The translations under genes and the position numbers were made by a program. A model generated the notes under the pieces. That model was given only the letters and a program-made list of their open reading frames with translations, was not told the DNA's origin and made no database searches. Below, one piece after another: positions 52,044 through 61,687 of a stretch of 64,000 nucleotides of DNA (position 1 is its first letter; the number at the start of each line of letters is the position of its first letter). Source of the DNA: Chloroflexota bacterium (GTDB taxonomy: Bacteria > Chloroflexota > Anaerolineae > Aggregatilineales > Phototrophicaceae); assembly GCA_011523515.1 (NCBI GenBank), contig WTGO01000084.1, positions 1 through 64,000 on the forward strand, in the 5' to 3' direction.

Positions 52044-54512
52044 TCAAACTCCGGCGCGAGCGCGCTGGCTGATGCTTCGCGCGCCCTGCTCTGTGCGCGG
52101 CTGATAACCGGCTAGCGGCAGCATACGCTGATGAATCGTGTCGATAATCCAGTCGGCGCTCGGGAAGAAGCTCTCGTCCAGTTCGGCCGGCGGCGTGATC
52201 CAGTTGCGGGCGCCCAGCACAGCGACCGGCCCATCCAGGTAGTCGAAAGCCAACTGGCTGATATTGGAGGCCATCGTATGCAGGAAGGAGCCGCGTTCAG
52301 TCGCGTCTGACACGAGCAGAAGCTTGCCGGTTTTCTTCACCGAGGCCACCAGCGGCGTGTAATTCAGAGGGTTGAGGAAGCGCGCGTCAATGACTTCGGC
52401 GCTGAGGCCGTGCTGGGCGCGCAGGCGCTCGGCCGCTTCCAGCGCGCGGTAGAGGGTGGCGCCGATGGTGATGATGGTGATGTCGTCGCCTTGCCGGTGA
52501 ACCTTCGGCTCGCCTTCTTCCACCTCGTAGTAGCCGGTAGGCACGCCGCCTGCGAATAGCGTCTCCGGCTGGCTGTACAGCCGCTGGCTCTCGAAGAAGA
52601 CCACCGGATCGGTACCGCGCAAAGCCCGATTCAGCATGCCTTTGGCGTCATAGGGCGTGGCCGGGAAGTAGACCTTCAGGCCCGGGATATGCGCCACGAT
52701 GGAGCTCCAGTCTTGCGAATGCTGGGCGCCGTATTTCATGCCCACCGAGACGCGCAGCACCAAGGGCATGCGCAGCACATTGGCCGACATGGCCTGCCAC
52801 TTGGCCATCTGGTTGAAGATTTCATCGCCGGCCCGCCCCATAAAATCACAGTACATCAGCTCGGGCACGGCGCGTCCGCCGGCCAGCGCATAGCCGACCG
52901 CCGCGCCGACGATGGCGGCTTCCGAGATCGGCGTGTTGAAGAGCCGGTGATATGGCAGCGCCTCGGTCAAACCGCGGTAAGCGCCGAAAGCGCCGCCCCA
53001 ATCGCGATTCTCCTCGCCAAAGGCGATCATGGTCGGATCTTCGTAGAAGCGGTGAATCATCGCCTCGAAGATCGCTTCAGCGTAGGTCAAGGTCCGCAGC
53101 TTGGGCAGTGGCTCGCCCCGCGCGTCCAGGCCGAAGCGATGCTTGCCGCTCGTCACCTGCAGGCGGCTGTCTTCAAGCGCTTGCAGCACTTCAGGCTGAC
53201 GCTCGTCAAGCGCGTCCGCTCGTTGATTCGAGAACATCATGGCGCCGATGGCGTCGCCGCCCGCATCAAGCGGCAGCCGTGGGGAAACGTCCAGGTCGAC
53301 AGCAGCGCGCACAACGCCTTCGATGAGCGTGACAGCACATTCTTGCATACCCTCCAGGGCTGCAGAATCCGCATGGCCGTTAGCGCAAAGATAGTCGCCG
53401 AAACCGCAGATGGCGTCATGCTCGCGCCACAAGTCAATCTCGTCTCGCCCGCGATAGGACGAGGCGTCGCTGGGCGAGTGACCGCTGTAGCGGTAGGTAA
53501 TGACATCCAGCAGGGCCGGACCTTTTCCAGCCAGCAGCAGCGCCTTCTTGCGCCGCGTGGCCTCAGCGACCGCCAGCGGATTGTAGCCATCGACGCGCTC
53601 GCTGTGCATGGCGGCGGCGTTGACCGCCAGACCCACACGCGCCAGCATGCCGAATCCGAGCGTCTCGCCCTGCGGCTGGCCGCCCATGCCATAAAAGTTG
53701 TTCATGAAGTTAAACAAGATTGGCGGCGCGCCGCCCAGCTCGGCATCCCAGAGTGTGTGGTACTGGTCCATCGCGGCGAAGTTCAGCGCCTCCCAGACTG
53801 GTCCGCTGGCGACCGAGGAATCGCCGATATTGGCGATTACGATGCCGGGCCGCCGGTTGATGCGCTTGAAGAGCGCCATGCCCAGGGCGATATCGGCCGA
53901 GCCGCCCACTATGGCGTTGTTGGGCATGATGCCGAAGGGCGGGAAGAAAGTATGCATCGAGCCGCCCATGCCCTTGTTGAAGCCGGTATCGCGCGCGAAG
54001 ATCTCGGCGTAAGCGCCGTACACCAGCCAGGCCTGGGCCAGCGCGCGAGCATCGGCGAAGTCGCCAAGCGCCTCGACCACACGCAGCGCCGCGCCGTCGT
54101 GGTAACGCTGCATGATTTGCAGCAACTCGTCCTCGTCCAGCTGGCGAATTGCGGCCAGCCCCTTGGCGAGGATTTCGCCGTGGCTGCGGTGCGACCCCAG
54201 GATGAAGTCGCGCGGCTCCAGCGCCAGGCATTGGCCGACAGCGGATGCTTCCTGCCCGATCGACAGATGCGCCGGGCCGGCGTGGTTGTATTCGACGCCG
54301 CGATAGGCGCCTTGCTTCTTGAAGTTGTCCAGCGCCGTCTCAAATTCGCGGATAAGCAGCATGTCGCGGTAGACATTGACCAGCCCGGCGCGCGAATAGC
54401 GCTCAGCTTCGGCAGCGGGATCGGGCGTGTAGGCGTTGATGGGAATCTCCGGCGCGCGGATGACCGATGCCTGGCGCGCTTCGACCGGGTCGATAATCAG
54501 TGACTTGGGCAC
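52044..54512 (-). CDS. 2-oxoacid dehydrogenase E1, fused alpha and beta subunits
   Basis: Thiamine-diphosphate-dependent decarboxylase part of a pyruvate/acetoin/branched-chain 2-oxoacid dehydrogenase complex. The first half is E1 alpha ([52 protein letters not shown] ... FNFMNN, a thiamine-binding stretch with GDS for GDG); the second half is E1 beta ([38 protein letters not shown]). Fusion of the two is known in several bacteria. I chose a GTG after AGGAGTGCCACA, giving 822 residues; the open frame beyond it runs through a repeat. Pairs with the E2 gene upstream. Substrate undecided, acetoin-like possible. Confidence 0.9.
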   Translation of the reverse strand: MPKSLIIDPVEARQASVIRAPEIPINAYTPDPAAEAERYSRAGLVNVYRDMLLIREFETALDNFKKQGAYRGVEYNHAGPAHLSIGQEASAVGQCLALEPRDFILGSHRSHGEILAKGLAAIRQLDEDELLQIMQRYHDGAALRVVEALGDFADARALAQAWLVYGAYAEIFARDTGFNKGMGGSMHTFFPPFGIMPNNAIVGGSADIALGMALFKRINRRPGIVIANIGDSSVASGPVWEALNFAAMDQYHTLWDAELGGAPPILFNFMNNFYGMGGQPQGETLGFGMLARVGLAVNAAAMHSERVDGYNPLAVAEATRRKKALLLAGKGPALLDVITYRYSGHSPSDASSYRGRDEIDLWREHDAICGFGDYLCANGHADSAALEGMQECAVTLIEGVVRAAVDLDVSPRLPLDAGGDAIGAMMFSNQRADALDERQPEVLQALEDSRLQVTSGKHRFGLDARGEPLPKLRTLTYAEAIFEAMIHRFYEDPTMIAFGEENRDWGGAFGAYRGLTEALPYHRLFNTPISEAAIVGAAVGYALAGGRAVPELMYCDFMGRAGDEIFNQMAKWQAMSANVLRMPLVLRVSVGMKYGAQHSQDWSSIVAHIPGLKVYFPATPYDAKGMLNRALRGTDPVVFFESQRLYSQPETLFAGGVPTGYYEVEEGEPKVHRQGDDITIITIGATLYRALEAAERLRAQHGLSAEVIDARFLNPLNYTPLVASVKKTGKLLLVSDATERGSFLHTMASNISQLAFDYLDGPVAVLGARNWITPPAELDESFFPSADWIIDTIHQRMLPLAGYQPRTEQGARSISQRARAGV

Positions 54513-54532
54513 TGTGGCACTCCTATTTTTTC

Positions 54533-54704
54533 TTTTACCACCGAGGACACAGAGTAAAGTAGAGGGCACAGAGGATATGATTTTGTTTCGATACTTACGC
54601 AATGATTGCCGCTGTCATGCCTATCGTGTTTCGCCGCCCAAACTTTATTGAATAGCTTTACTCGGTGTCCTCTTTTTTCTCGGTGTACTCGGTGGTAAAA
54701 GTTT
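54533..54704. repeat. Paired-arm ACCGAGGACAC element, copy 3
   Basis: Left arm TTTACCACCGAGGACACAGA then GTAAAGTAGAGGGCACAGAG; right arm TTTACTCGGTGTCCTCTTTT then CTCGGTGTACTCGGTGGTAA. The arms are inverted, separated by about 80 bases, 172 bases overall. It occupies most of the 207-base gap between the E2 and E1 genes, ending some 20 bases before the E1 start, so it lies within the presumed mRNA. Confidence 0.75.
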
Positions 54705-54719
54705 CAGCACGCTCCCGCT

Positions 54720-56009
54720 TCAGGTCGCTAGCAGTAAGTCAATCTGCGCCAGGTTGGCGCTGAGCGTCTGCAGAAAACGAGCCGCCGGCGCGCCATCAAC
54801 AACCTGGTGGTTGATGGTCAGCGACAAGCCGATATGCGGCACGAACGCCACCTCAGCCTCCTGCTCTACCGGCTTCAGGTTGATGCTGCCGACCCCCAGA
54901 ATGCCCACTTGCGGCGGATTTAGAATCGGTGTGAAACTCTCGATTCCCAGCGCGCCCAGGTTGCTGACGGTGAAGCTGCCGCCGCTCAGCTCATCGGGCT
55001 GGATATTGCCGGCGCGGCACGCCTCGGCCAAGCGGCGCGCTGCTTCCGACAGCTGCTTCAGCGTCAACGACTCGGCGCTGCGGATGACCGGTACCAGCAG
55101 TCCGCGGTCGGTGTCCACAGCCTGGCCCAGATGAACGGCTTTCTGCGCGTAGATGACATCATTCTCGAAGAGCGCGTTGAGCGCGGGGAAAGCGGGCAGC
55201 GTACGCGAAACGGCGAAGAGCAGCAAATCGTTGATGTTGACCGCGGCCAGGCCCAAGCCCTCGTCGCTGGCTTTGAGGCGGCGGCGATAGGCCTGCAGCG
55301 CCCGCGCATCGGCGGAAGCATTCAGCGTCAGCTGCGCCGTGGACTGCAGCGACTCGCGCATGCGCCCCGCGATGGTCTTGCGCACGCCCGTTAGCGGGAT
55401 CGCCCTTGCGAAACGCTCACTCTCCACCCGCTCCAGATCCGCCTTGGACACGCGCCGGCCCGCTGGATGACCCTCAGCCACTTTATAGTCGCCGCTGTCC
55501 AGCATGGCCTGCGCCACCGGAGTAAATTTCGCCGGGGCATCAGGCAGCGCCCTTTCGATATCGCGCTCGATGACGCGGCCGCCGGGTCCGCTGCCGGCGA
55601 TGTTCTGGTAGTCCACACCATGCCGCTGCGCCAGTTTTCGCGCTCGCGGCGAAATTTTGATTGGCGCGGCTAACCCCGCCCCCCGGCGGTCTCCCACCGG
55701 GCTTTTGGGCAGATCAGGCGGTTCGCCGCTTGCCGAATATGAGCGGGGCTCGAACTCGGCGATGGACTCGCCCGCGCTGCCTACCACGGCGATATTGCTC
55801 AAGACGGGAGCTTCGTCGCCGGCGGCGCAGAGCTGCGCCAGCAAGATGCCGCCGGCGCTGCTTTCGATCTCAAGCGTGGCTTTGTCGGTTTCGATCTCGC
55901 ATAACAAGTCGCCCGGGCGTACCGTGTCGCCGACCGCCACATGCCAGCTCAAGATGATGGCGCTTTCTACCGTGTTGCCCAATTTGGGCATGACGACCGC
56001 TTCGGCCAA
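54720..56009 (-). CDS. Dihydrolipoamide acyltransferase, E2 component
   Basis: Core of the 2-oxoacid dehydrogenase complex. Lipoyl domain with ETDKATLEIES (lipoyl Lys43), a subunit-binding domain at about 117-153 (ISPRARKLAQRHGVDYQNIA), a second, shorter subunit-binding-like segment at 162-193 (TPVAQAMLDSGDYKVAEG ... RRVSKADLER), and the catalytic domain ending in NHQVVDGAPAARF with the active-site His and Asp. TTG start after GGGAG. 429 residues. The linker at 97-112 is encoded by GC-rich sequence resembling the intergenic repeats. No E3 gene is in the window. Confidence 0.92.
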   Translation of the reverse strand: MAEAVVMPKLGNTVESAIILSWHVAVGDTVRPGDLLCEIETDKATLEIESSAGGILLAQLCAAGDEAPVLSNIAVVGSAGESIAEFEPRSYSASGEPPDLPKSPVGDRRGAGLAAPIKISPRARKLAQRHGVDYQNIAGSGPGGRVIERDIERALPDAPAKFTPVAQAMLDSGDYKVAEGHPAGRRVSKADLERVESERFARAIPLTGVRKTIAGRMRESLQSTAQLTLNASADARALQAYRRRLKASDEGLGLAAVNINDLLLFAVSRTLPAFPALNALFENDVIYAQKAVHLGQAVDTDRGLLVPVIRSAESLTLKQLSEAARRLAEACRAGNIQPDELSGGSFTVSNLGALGIESFTPILNPPQVGILGVGSINLKPVEQEAEVAFVPHIGLSLTINHQVVDGAPAARFLQTLSANLAQIDLLLAT

Positions 56010-56127
56010 AGATCGCTCCCGCTAAACGCGTAGTGTGCAATTGCACAGCTTCAGCACATTTACACAGATGTTAGCGCCGTCGGCCTTGTTCGTCAAGTTT
56101 CGCGACGAGCACCGGCCTGATTGGCGG

Positions 56128-57591
56128 TCATTTGGCCAGTTGCTGGAACAGCGGTTTGAGGGCTTGGTACGCGGCCAAGAAATGTTGGTACTTGCGCATA
56201 TAATGGGCTTGATGCTGGCTATCGGGCTGCAGAATTTGCGATCGCGACGTCATGTCGATGGCATAATCGTCGCATAGACCCGCGGCGACTTCCGCCGCGC
56301 GCAGGGCGCCGTAAAGGCCGGCATTCTCGGCGTCCGGCGGCAGATGCGCCGGCACTGCGATGATATCGGCGAAGACCTGATTCAAGGCTGTGTTGCGCGC
56401 GCCGCCTCCGATGAGCGTAAGATAGTCCGGCGGTCCCGGCGAGAGCGCACTGAGCGTATGACGGTAAGCAAAGGCAATGCCTTCAAGGAGCGCCCGCCAC
56501 AAATCCGGCTTGGCCATATTAGCGGAAATGCCGATGAAAGCGCCGCGAGCGAAAGGATCGTCAAAAGGCGCGCGCTCGCCATGCAGGTAGGGCAGGAAAA
56601 GCAAGCTGCCCGGCGGCCGCTCCAGCGCTTCATCAATAATCTCGCCGTGGCTGCGATCGCTAAATATGCTCTGCAGCCAGTCCAGATTTCCGGCGCTCGT
56701 CATCATGGGCACGACCTGAATGAAGCGATCGGGCTCTGGGTGCGCGAGGGTGAGCACACCGGCCGCCGCCGCGCCGATTTCCCGCGCGCTAAAGCCGACC
56801 CAGCCGCTCGTACCAATATAGGCGTAGGCCGGCCCCGGCTCGCCACAGCCAGCGCCGATCGTGGCCGAGCCGGCATCGCCGGGCCCGAGATAGACGGGAA
56901 TACCCGCCGGCAGCCCAAGCGCAGCCCCGGCCGCTTCGCTCAACCGGGCGACTTGCGTACCGCCGGGGACAACAGTCGGCAGCAAGGGCTGCAGCCACGC
57001 CAGCTCCAGGCGCGCCAGCAATTCCGCATCCAGCATAGCGCCGGCCCTCAAATCCCAGAGCCCGGTGGTGGAGGCTGTCGTCGTGTCAGTAGCCAAGGCG
57101 CCAGTCAAGCAAGCGCCAACATAGTCAGCAGCGCCAAAAAGCAGCCCGGCGGCGCGTTCAAGGCTCGCCGCGTCATTTTCGCGCAGCCAGCGCAGCTTGG
57201 CCAATAGGCTGCCGGCGCCCTGCTCAAAACCAGTGATCGTGACCAATTCCGCCGGGCTGATCAACTGATGTATACGCGCGATCTGCGTTTTGGCGCGCGT
57301 ATCGCTGTAAAGCATGACGGGACGAATCGGCGCGGCGTTTTTGTCCAGCAAGATGACATCTTGCATTTGCCCGGTCAGCACAATGCCGGCGAGATCGGAA
57401 GGCGCCTGCAGATCATGGCAGATGCGCACGACGGCATCCCACCAATCGCCCGCGTCCTGCTCCGCCCAGCCATTGTCGCCAAAACGTGTGCGGTAACTGG
57501 CCGCGGCCGACTGCAAGATTTCGCCAGCCGCGATAATTGCTCCTTTGGCGCTGCTGCTGCCAATATCAAATACAAGCGCGGGCGAGCGCAT
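56128..57591 (-). CDS. FGGY-family carbohydrate kinase
   Basis: Sugar kinase of the xylulokinase/gluconokinase kind: VFDIGSSSAKGAI phosphate loop, LTGQMQDVILLDK, and GGGARNTALNQVFADIIAVPA in the C-terminal half. 487 residues. Its ATG overlaps the stop of the RbsC-like permease gene (TGATG), so it is coupled to a ribose-type importer and should phosphorylate that importer's sugar. Confidence 0.91.
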   Translation of the reverse strand: MRSPALVFDIGSSSAKGAIIAAGEILQSAAASYRTRFGDNGWAEQDAGDWWDAVVRICHDLQAPSDLAGIVLTGQMQDVILLDKNAAPIRPVMLYSDTRAKTQIARIHQLISPAELVTITGFEQGAGSLLAKLRWLRENDAASLERAAGLLFGAADYVGACLTGALATDTTTASTTGLWDLRAGAMLDAELLARLELAWLQPLLPTVVPGGTQVARLSEAAGAALGLPAGIPVYLGPGDAGSATIGAGCGEPGPAYAYIGTSGWVGFSAREIGAAAAGVLTLAHPEPDRFIQVVPMMTSAGNLDWLQSIFSDRSHGEIIDEALERPPGSLLFLPYLHGERAPFDDPFARGAFIGISANMAKPDLWRALLEGIAFAYRHTLSALSPGPPDYLTLIGGGARNTALNQVFADIIAVPAHLPPDAENAGLYGALRAAEVAAGLCDDYAIDMTSRSQILQPDSQHQAHYMRKYQHFLAAYQALKPLFQQLAK

Positions 57592-58649
57592 CAGGCGTTG
57601 ACCTCGGGCGGCTGCCGGCGCGGGCGGCGCAGCAGGCGGAAGCGGAATTGCCGCTGCGACAGGCTACTGAGCGTCACCGCCAGGATGATTATGACGCCGG
57701 TGGAAATCTGCTGAATGTAAGTGTCAATTTGCATTTGGGTCAGCCCATTCGCCAGCACGCCCAGGATCAGCACGCCGATCAAGGTGCCGATGACATTGGG
57801 CTGGCTCTCTTCGGAAAGCGTCATGCCCAGGAAGACCGCGGCGATCGCTTGCAGCATCAGACCTTCACCCTGGGTGGGATGCGCAGTAGACAGGCGGCTG
57901 AACAGCATCAGCCCAGCCACGGCCGCTCCCAGCCCGCTGATGACAAAGCTCAGCAAGCGCAAGCGATTGATGCGGATGCCGCCGAAGCGCGCTGCTTCCT
58001 GGTTGCCGCCAATGGCGTAGAGACGCCGCCCAACGATGGTGTAGTTGAGGATTATAAAAACCAGTATCAAGCAAATAAACGCGATTATCGTCAAGTTGGG
58101 CAGCGCCAGATCAGTCTCGCCGATTCTGCCGAGCGGAATGGCGCCGCGCCCAAAGCTGGAGAATTCTGACGGAATGACGCGGCCGTATATCGAAACGCCG
58201 CCGCTGATATAGAGCGCCAGCCCGCGAAAGACGGTAAGGGCGCCCAGCGTGGCCACGAAAGCTGAAATGCCGATTGTGGCAACCAGCAGCCCGTTAAATG
58301 CGCCACCCGCTGCACCAACCAGCAAGCTTAGCGCGACCGCCTCCGCGATGGAGCCGCCGTTTTGAAAGGTCGTGCCGGCCACAATCCCCACCAGGCTAGC
58401 CATGGCGCCGACGCTGAGATCGAAATCGCCCGTCACCATGACGATGGTCATCGTAAAGGCGACCACGCCAAGAATGCTCATCTGCCGCGTGATATTGACC
58501 CAGTTGGGAATCGTCATGAAGGTCTGCGGGCGCTGCGTCCAGAAGAAGCCGACGATCAGAAGGAAGCCGATCAGCGTGCCGTAGCGGCGCAGGACGGCAG
58601 TCACTACCAATCGCCGGCGCACGACAGCGGTGTCTGCGTTTGCAGTCAT
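57591..58649 (-). CDS. Ribose-type ABC transporter permease (RbsC-like)
   Basis: Single-type channel subunit of a CUT2 importer, about ten membrane helices over 352 residues. Family marks: MVTGDFDLSVGAMASLVGIV, GAFNGLLVATIGISAFVATLG and GNQEAARFGGIRINRLRLL. ATG after AGGACGGG, nine bases after the ATPase gene. Functions with the binding protein and ATPase upstream. Confidence 0.94.
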   Translation of the reverse strand: MTANADTAVVRRRLVVTAVLRRYGTLIGFLLIVGFFWTQRPQTFMTIPNWVNITRQMSILGVVAFTMTIVMVTGDFDLSVGAMASLVGIVAGTTFQNGGSIAEAVALSLLVGAAGGAFNGLLVATIGISAFVATLGALTVFRGLALYISGGVSIYGRVIPSEFSSFGRGAIPLGRIGETDLALPNLTIIAFICLILVFIILNYTIVGRRLYAIGGNQEAARFGGIRINRLRLLSFVISGLGAAVAGLMLFSRLSTAHPTQGEGLMLQAIAAVFLGMTLSEESQPNVIGTLIGVLILGVLANGLTQMQIDTYIQQISTGVIIILAVTLSSLSQRQFRFRLLRRPRRQPPEVNA

Positions 58650-58658
58650 GCACCCGTC

Positions 58659-60215
58659 CTAACCCAAATCATAACAACGCTCCAGCAGCTGATTCTCGCT
58701 GAGCTCGGCAGCCGGCACGACCTCGGCCGTCCGCCCGTTGCGCATGATCAGGATGCGGTTGCAAAGCGCCAGCAACTCGTCCATTTCCGAGGAGACCATC
58801 AGAATGCTCGCGCCTTGCCCGGCCAATTCGCGGATCAGCCGATAAATGTCGAATTTGGCGCCGACATCGACGCCGCGCGTCGGTTCATCCAGCAAGATGA
58901 GGCGCGGCTGCGCCAGAATCGCGCGGGCGAATAAGATTTTCTGCTGGTTGCCGCCGCTCAACTGCCGGACGCGCTGGCTAAGGCCGGCGATTTTCAGCGC
59001 AACCGATGCGCCCAATTGGCCGCTGAGCGCCTTGGCTTTGCTGTCGTTCACGAAACACCGCAGCACACTCAGGCGGTCGAGATGCGGCATGGTGATATTC
59101 TGGCTGACGCGGTCGCCCAGGACTAGGCCCTGCGACCGTCGCTCCTCGGGCACGTAAGCGATGCCAAGTTCCCAGGCTTGCGCCGGCGACAGCGCGGTCA
59201 AGCCTTGCCCGTCCAGCTCGATGGCGCCGCCCAGCAGCGGGTCGATGCCAAATAGCGCGTAGAGCAACTCTGACCGACCCGAGCCAACCAAGCCAGCGAT
59301 ACCCATTATCTCGCCCGCGCGCAACTCGAAGTTGGCCTGCGCGACCGCGTCCGTTTGCAGACTGCGGACGTTTAGCCGCGCTTGCCCGGCTCGCGGCGCC
59401 GGGCCCGGCTCGCCGCTTCGCCCCGCAACCGCGCGGCCCGTCATCTGCCGAATCAATTCCGATGAGTTGGTTTCAGCGATGGCATGCGTACTGATAACGC
59501 GCCCATCGCGCATGACGGTGACGCGCTGCGCGATTCGATAGAGCTCGTCCAGGCGGTGAGTCACATACAGCAACGCATAGCCGCGGCTGCGCAAGCGATC
59601 GATGACAGCAAACAGCAGCGCCACTTCAGCGCTATTCAGCGAGGCAGTCGGCTCATCCATAATCATGATGAGCGGCTCGTCGCCGTCCTCTTCACCGATG
59701 AAGGCGCTGGCGATCTTGACCAGCATAGCGTCGCCGGCGCTCAATCCTGATGCTCGGCGCTGCGGGTCAATATGCCCAATACCGAGGCGCTGCAAAGCTT
59801 CACGCGCGCGCCGATGCAGCGCCTTCCAGTCGACAAAGACGCCAGCCAGACGCGGCAAAGGGTTGTTGATGAAGAGATTCTCCGCCACGCTCAAGGCTGG
59901 CACGATGCTCAACTCTTGGTGAATGAAGCGGAAGCCCATGCCATAGGCCGCCGCGGAATCCGGCAAATCGATGGCGGCGCCATTTAGCCGCAGGCTGAGT
60001 CTATCCGGCGTTTCCAGCCCGGCCAGCAGCTTGATCAAGGTCGACTTGCCGGCGCCATTTTCGCCGATCAAGCCATGCACCTCGCCGCCTTTCAGGTCAA
60101 GATGGGCGTCAATCAAGGCGCGAACGCCGCCATAAGATTTCTCGGCATGCCGCACTTCGAACGACAAGGCTGGCGTGGGCATAGCAACTGCGGGAGCCGC
60201 CTGCGACCCCCGCAT
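58659..60215 (-). CDS. Ribose-type ABC transporter ATPase with two nucleotide-binding domains (RbsA/MglA-like)
   Basis: Energises the CUT2 importer. The first domain has GENGAGKST at about 51-59, a variant signature LSAGD in place of LSGGQ, and MIMDEPTASLN. The second has the degenerate Walker A GLVGSGRSEL, signature LSGGNQQK and LLDEPTRGVDVG, a division of labour usual in this family. The ATG is 15 bases after the binding-protein stop; an internal Met (MPTPALSF) is an alternative. 518 residues. Confidence 0.94.
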   Translation of the reverse strand: MRGSQAAPAVAMPTPALSFEVRHAEKSYGGVRALIDAHLDLKGGEVHGLIGENGAGKSTLIKLLAGLETPDRLSLRLNGAAIDLPDSAAAYGMGFRFIHQELSIVPALSVAENLFINNPLPRLAGVFVDWKALHRRAREALQRLGIGHIDPQRRASGLSAGDAMLVKIASAFIGEEDGDEPLIMIMDEPTASLNSAEVALLFAVIDRLRSRGYALLYVTHRLDELYRIAQRVTVMRDGRVISTHAIAETNSSELIRQMTGRAVAGRSGEPGPAPRAGQARLNVRSLQTDAVAQANFELRAGEIMGIAGLVGSGRSELLYALFGIDPLLGGAIELDGQGLTALSPAQAWELGIAYVPEERRSQGLVLGDRVSQNITMPHLDRLSVLRCFVNDSKAKALSGQLGASVALKIAGLSQRVRQLSGGNQQKILFARAILAQPRLILLDEPTRGVDVGAKFDIYRLIRELAGQGASILMVSSEMDELLALCNRILIMRNGRTAEVVPAAELSENQLLERCYDLG

Positions 60216-60230
60216 CAAACCCGGAACAAC

Positions 60231-61151
60231 TTATTCGCCCAGGTCAGCTTGGGTGACCAGCATGGCCGGCACATAGTGATTGACTTGCGTAATCTCGGCG
60301 CCGCCCAAATGCGATTCGACCAAATCAGCCACCTTCTGCGCCATGCCGGCGAAATCTTGCGCGACGGTGGCTTCAAAGTTGCTGCCGCGGGCGATCGCGT
60401 CGCGCGCTTGCTCGGTGGCGTCGATGCCGACAATGACGATGCCTTCGTCAGCCCGGCCGGCATCTTCAATCGCTTGCAAAGCGCCCAGGGCCGGGTCATC
60501 CCAAGCGGCCCAGACGGCGGAGATGCTGCCCGCGTCCGGATTCGCCAACAGGACGGCTTCCATGGCGTTGCGCGCGCCTTCCAGCGGACCCTTGTCAAAG
60601 CTGGGCGTGATGGCGTCCGCAATATTGATATCGGGCATGTTATCGAAGATCGCGCGGGCTATAGCGCCACGCTTCTGCACCGGCGGATACGGCTCGAAGA
60701 TGAACATGATGACATCCCCGGCCGCATTCAAGCGGTCCACGACATAGGTCGCGGTTTCCGCCGCCATGGTGTAGCCGTTGCTGGTCACGTTCGTTACCAG
60801 CAGCGGATGAGCGCCCGAATCCAGCCCGAAAACGGGAATGCCGGCATCGGCCGCGGCATGCAAGCCGGGCTCGATTTGAGTCGGATCGACATTTATGACG
60901 ATGGCGTCCACGCCCTGCAGCGCGACATCTTCCATTCGACTGACCAGCGCGGCAATATCTTCGTTGGTATCAATGACGTTTACGCTCCAACCCTTTGCCA
61001 TGGCCGAAGACTCGAAATTCTCCACCATGATCTGCGTACCGGGCTGTGCGAGGAAAGGCGTCATAACGGCGACATTGGGCGCGTCTTGCGTCCAGCCGAC
61101 GCCGGTGACAGTCGCAATCAAGAGGACTAGCAATAGACAAATTCCGCGCAT
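60231..61151 (-). CDS. Ribose-type ABC transporter substrate-binding protein (RbsB-like)
   Basis: Periplasmic-binding-protein-like fold for a pentose or hexose. Sec signal peptide (MRGICLLLVLLIATVTG, cleavage near WTQD). Pattern of sugar-binding members: DTNEDIAALVSRMEDVALQG, DAIVINVDPTQIEPGLHAA, IPVFGLDSGAHPLLVTNV and ISAVWAAWDDPALGALQAIE. ATG after CAGGAGA. Leads an operon with ATPase, permease and FGGY kinase, then possibly E2, E1 and the SorC regulator. Confidence 0.94.
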   Translation of the reverse strand: MRGICLLLVLLIATVTGVGWTQDAPNVAVMTPFLAQPGTQIMVENFESSAMAKGWSVNVIDTNEDIAALVSRMEDVALQGVDAIVINVDPTQIEPGLHAAADAGIPVFGLDSGAHPLLVTNVTSNGYTMAAETATYVVDRLNAAGDVIMFIFEPYPPVQKRGAIARAIFDNMPDINIADAITPSFDKGPLEGARNAMEAVLLANPDAGSISAVWAAWDDPALGALQAIEDAGRADEGIVIVGIDATEQARDAIARGSNFEATVAQDFAGMAQKVADLVESHLGGAEITQVNHYVPAMLVTQADLGE

Positions 61152-61291
61152 GATATTCTCCTGAGCTTGTGTACGTGCATTTTATCCGAACTGCCGATAT
61201 TCTAACCCAGTGCCGGACAAGCGTCTATGATGCGTGGCCGCGCGCGCTGCGATAAAGTATGATAGAGCGCATCCACTCGAGGACATTCGTC

Positions 61292-61675
61292 ATGAACTTT
61301 CGTTTGCAGCACGTCAGCATCCCGCGGCCACCGGGCAGCGAGGCGCAAACCCGATTCTTCTATGGCGATCTGCTGGGCTTGTCGGAGATCCCTGCGCCGA
61401 ACAGTATTTCAGAATTGGAGGTCATCTGGTTCAGAATCAGCGAAGATGCCGAATTGCATTGCTTCCGCGAAGAGCCGCAGGACGACCCATCCATACGCCA
61501 CTTTTGCCTGGTTGTCGACGACTTGGCCGGCATGCGCGGCAAGCTGTCAGCGGCTGGTTTCTCGCCCTATGATGTCGAGCCGATTCCCGGGCGTCCGCGT
61601 TTCTTTTGCCGCGATCCCTTCGGCAATATCATAGAGTTCACGACCATTGAAGGCGATTATCTGGCCATGCAATAA
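61292..61675 (+). CDS. VOC-superfamily (glyoxalase/bleomycin-resistance fold) protein
   Basis: 127 residues from an ATG after GAGGAC; the frame begins a little earlier without a ribosome site. Vicinal-oxygen-chelate fold: LQHVSIPRPPGSEAQTRFFY, AELHCFREEP, HFCLVVDDLAGMRGKL and a final FCRDPFGNIIEF. His in LQHVS, His in LHCF and Glu in IIEF are likely metal ligands. Activity (isomerase, dioxygenase, or binding) not determinable. Lone plus-strand gene, meeting the sulfatase end with a 12-base gap. Confidence 0.85.
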   Translation: MNFRLQHVSIPRPPGSEAQTRFFYGDLLGLSEIPAPNSISELEVIWFRISEDAELHCFREEPQDDPSIRHFCLVVDDLAGMRGKLSAAGFSPYDVEPIPGRPRFFCRDPFGNIIEFTTIEGDYLAMQ

Positions 61676-61687
61676 GTCCGCGCGCGG

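Noticed and set aside
54513-54602. Upstream extension of the E1 frame
   Set aside because: Those codons are made of the ACCGAGGACAC repeat; the GTG after AGGAG is a better start.
55670-55725. GC-rich linker DNA in the E2 gene as a certain repeat insertion
   Set aside because: It resembles the intergenic palindromes in composition, but I could not match it base for base to a second copy, so it is mentioned only as possible.
61210-61226. Another end of the MITE-like element near 61.2 kb
   Set aside because: The match to the 17-base end has several differences and no partner end is visible nearby.
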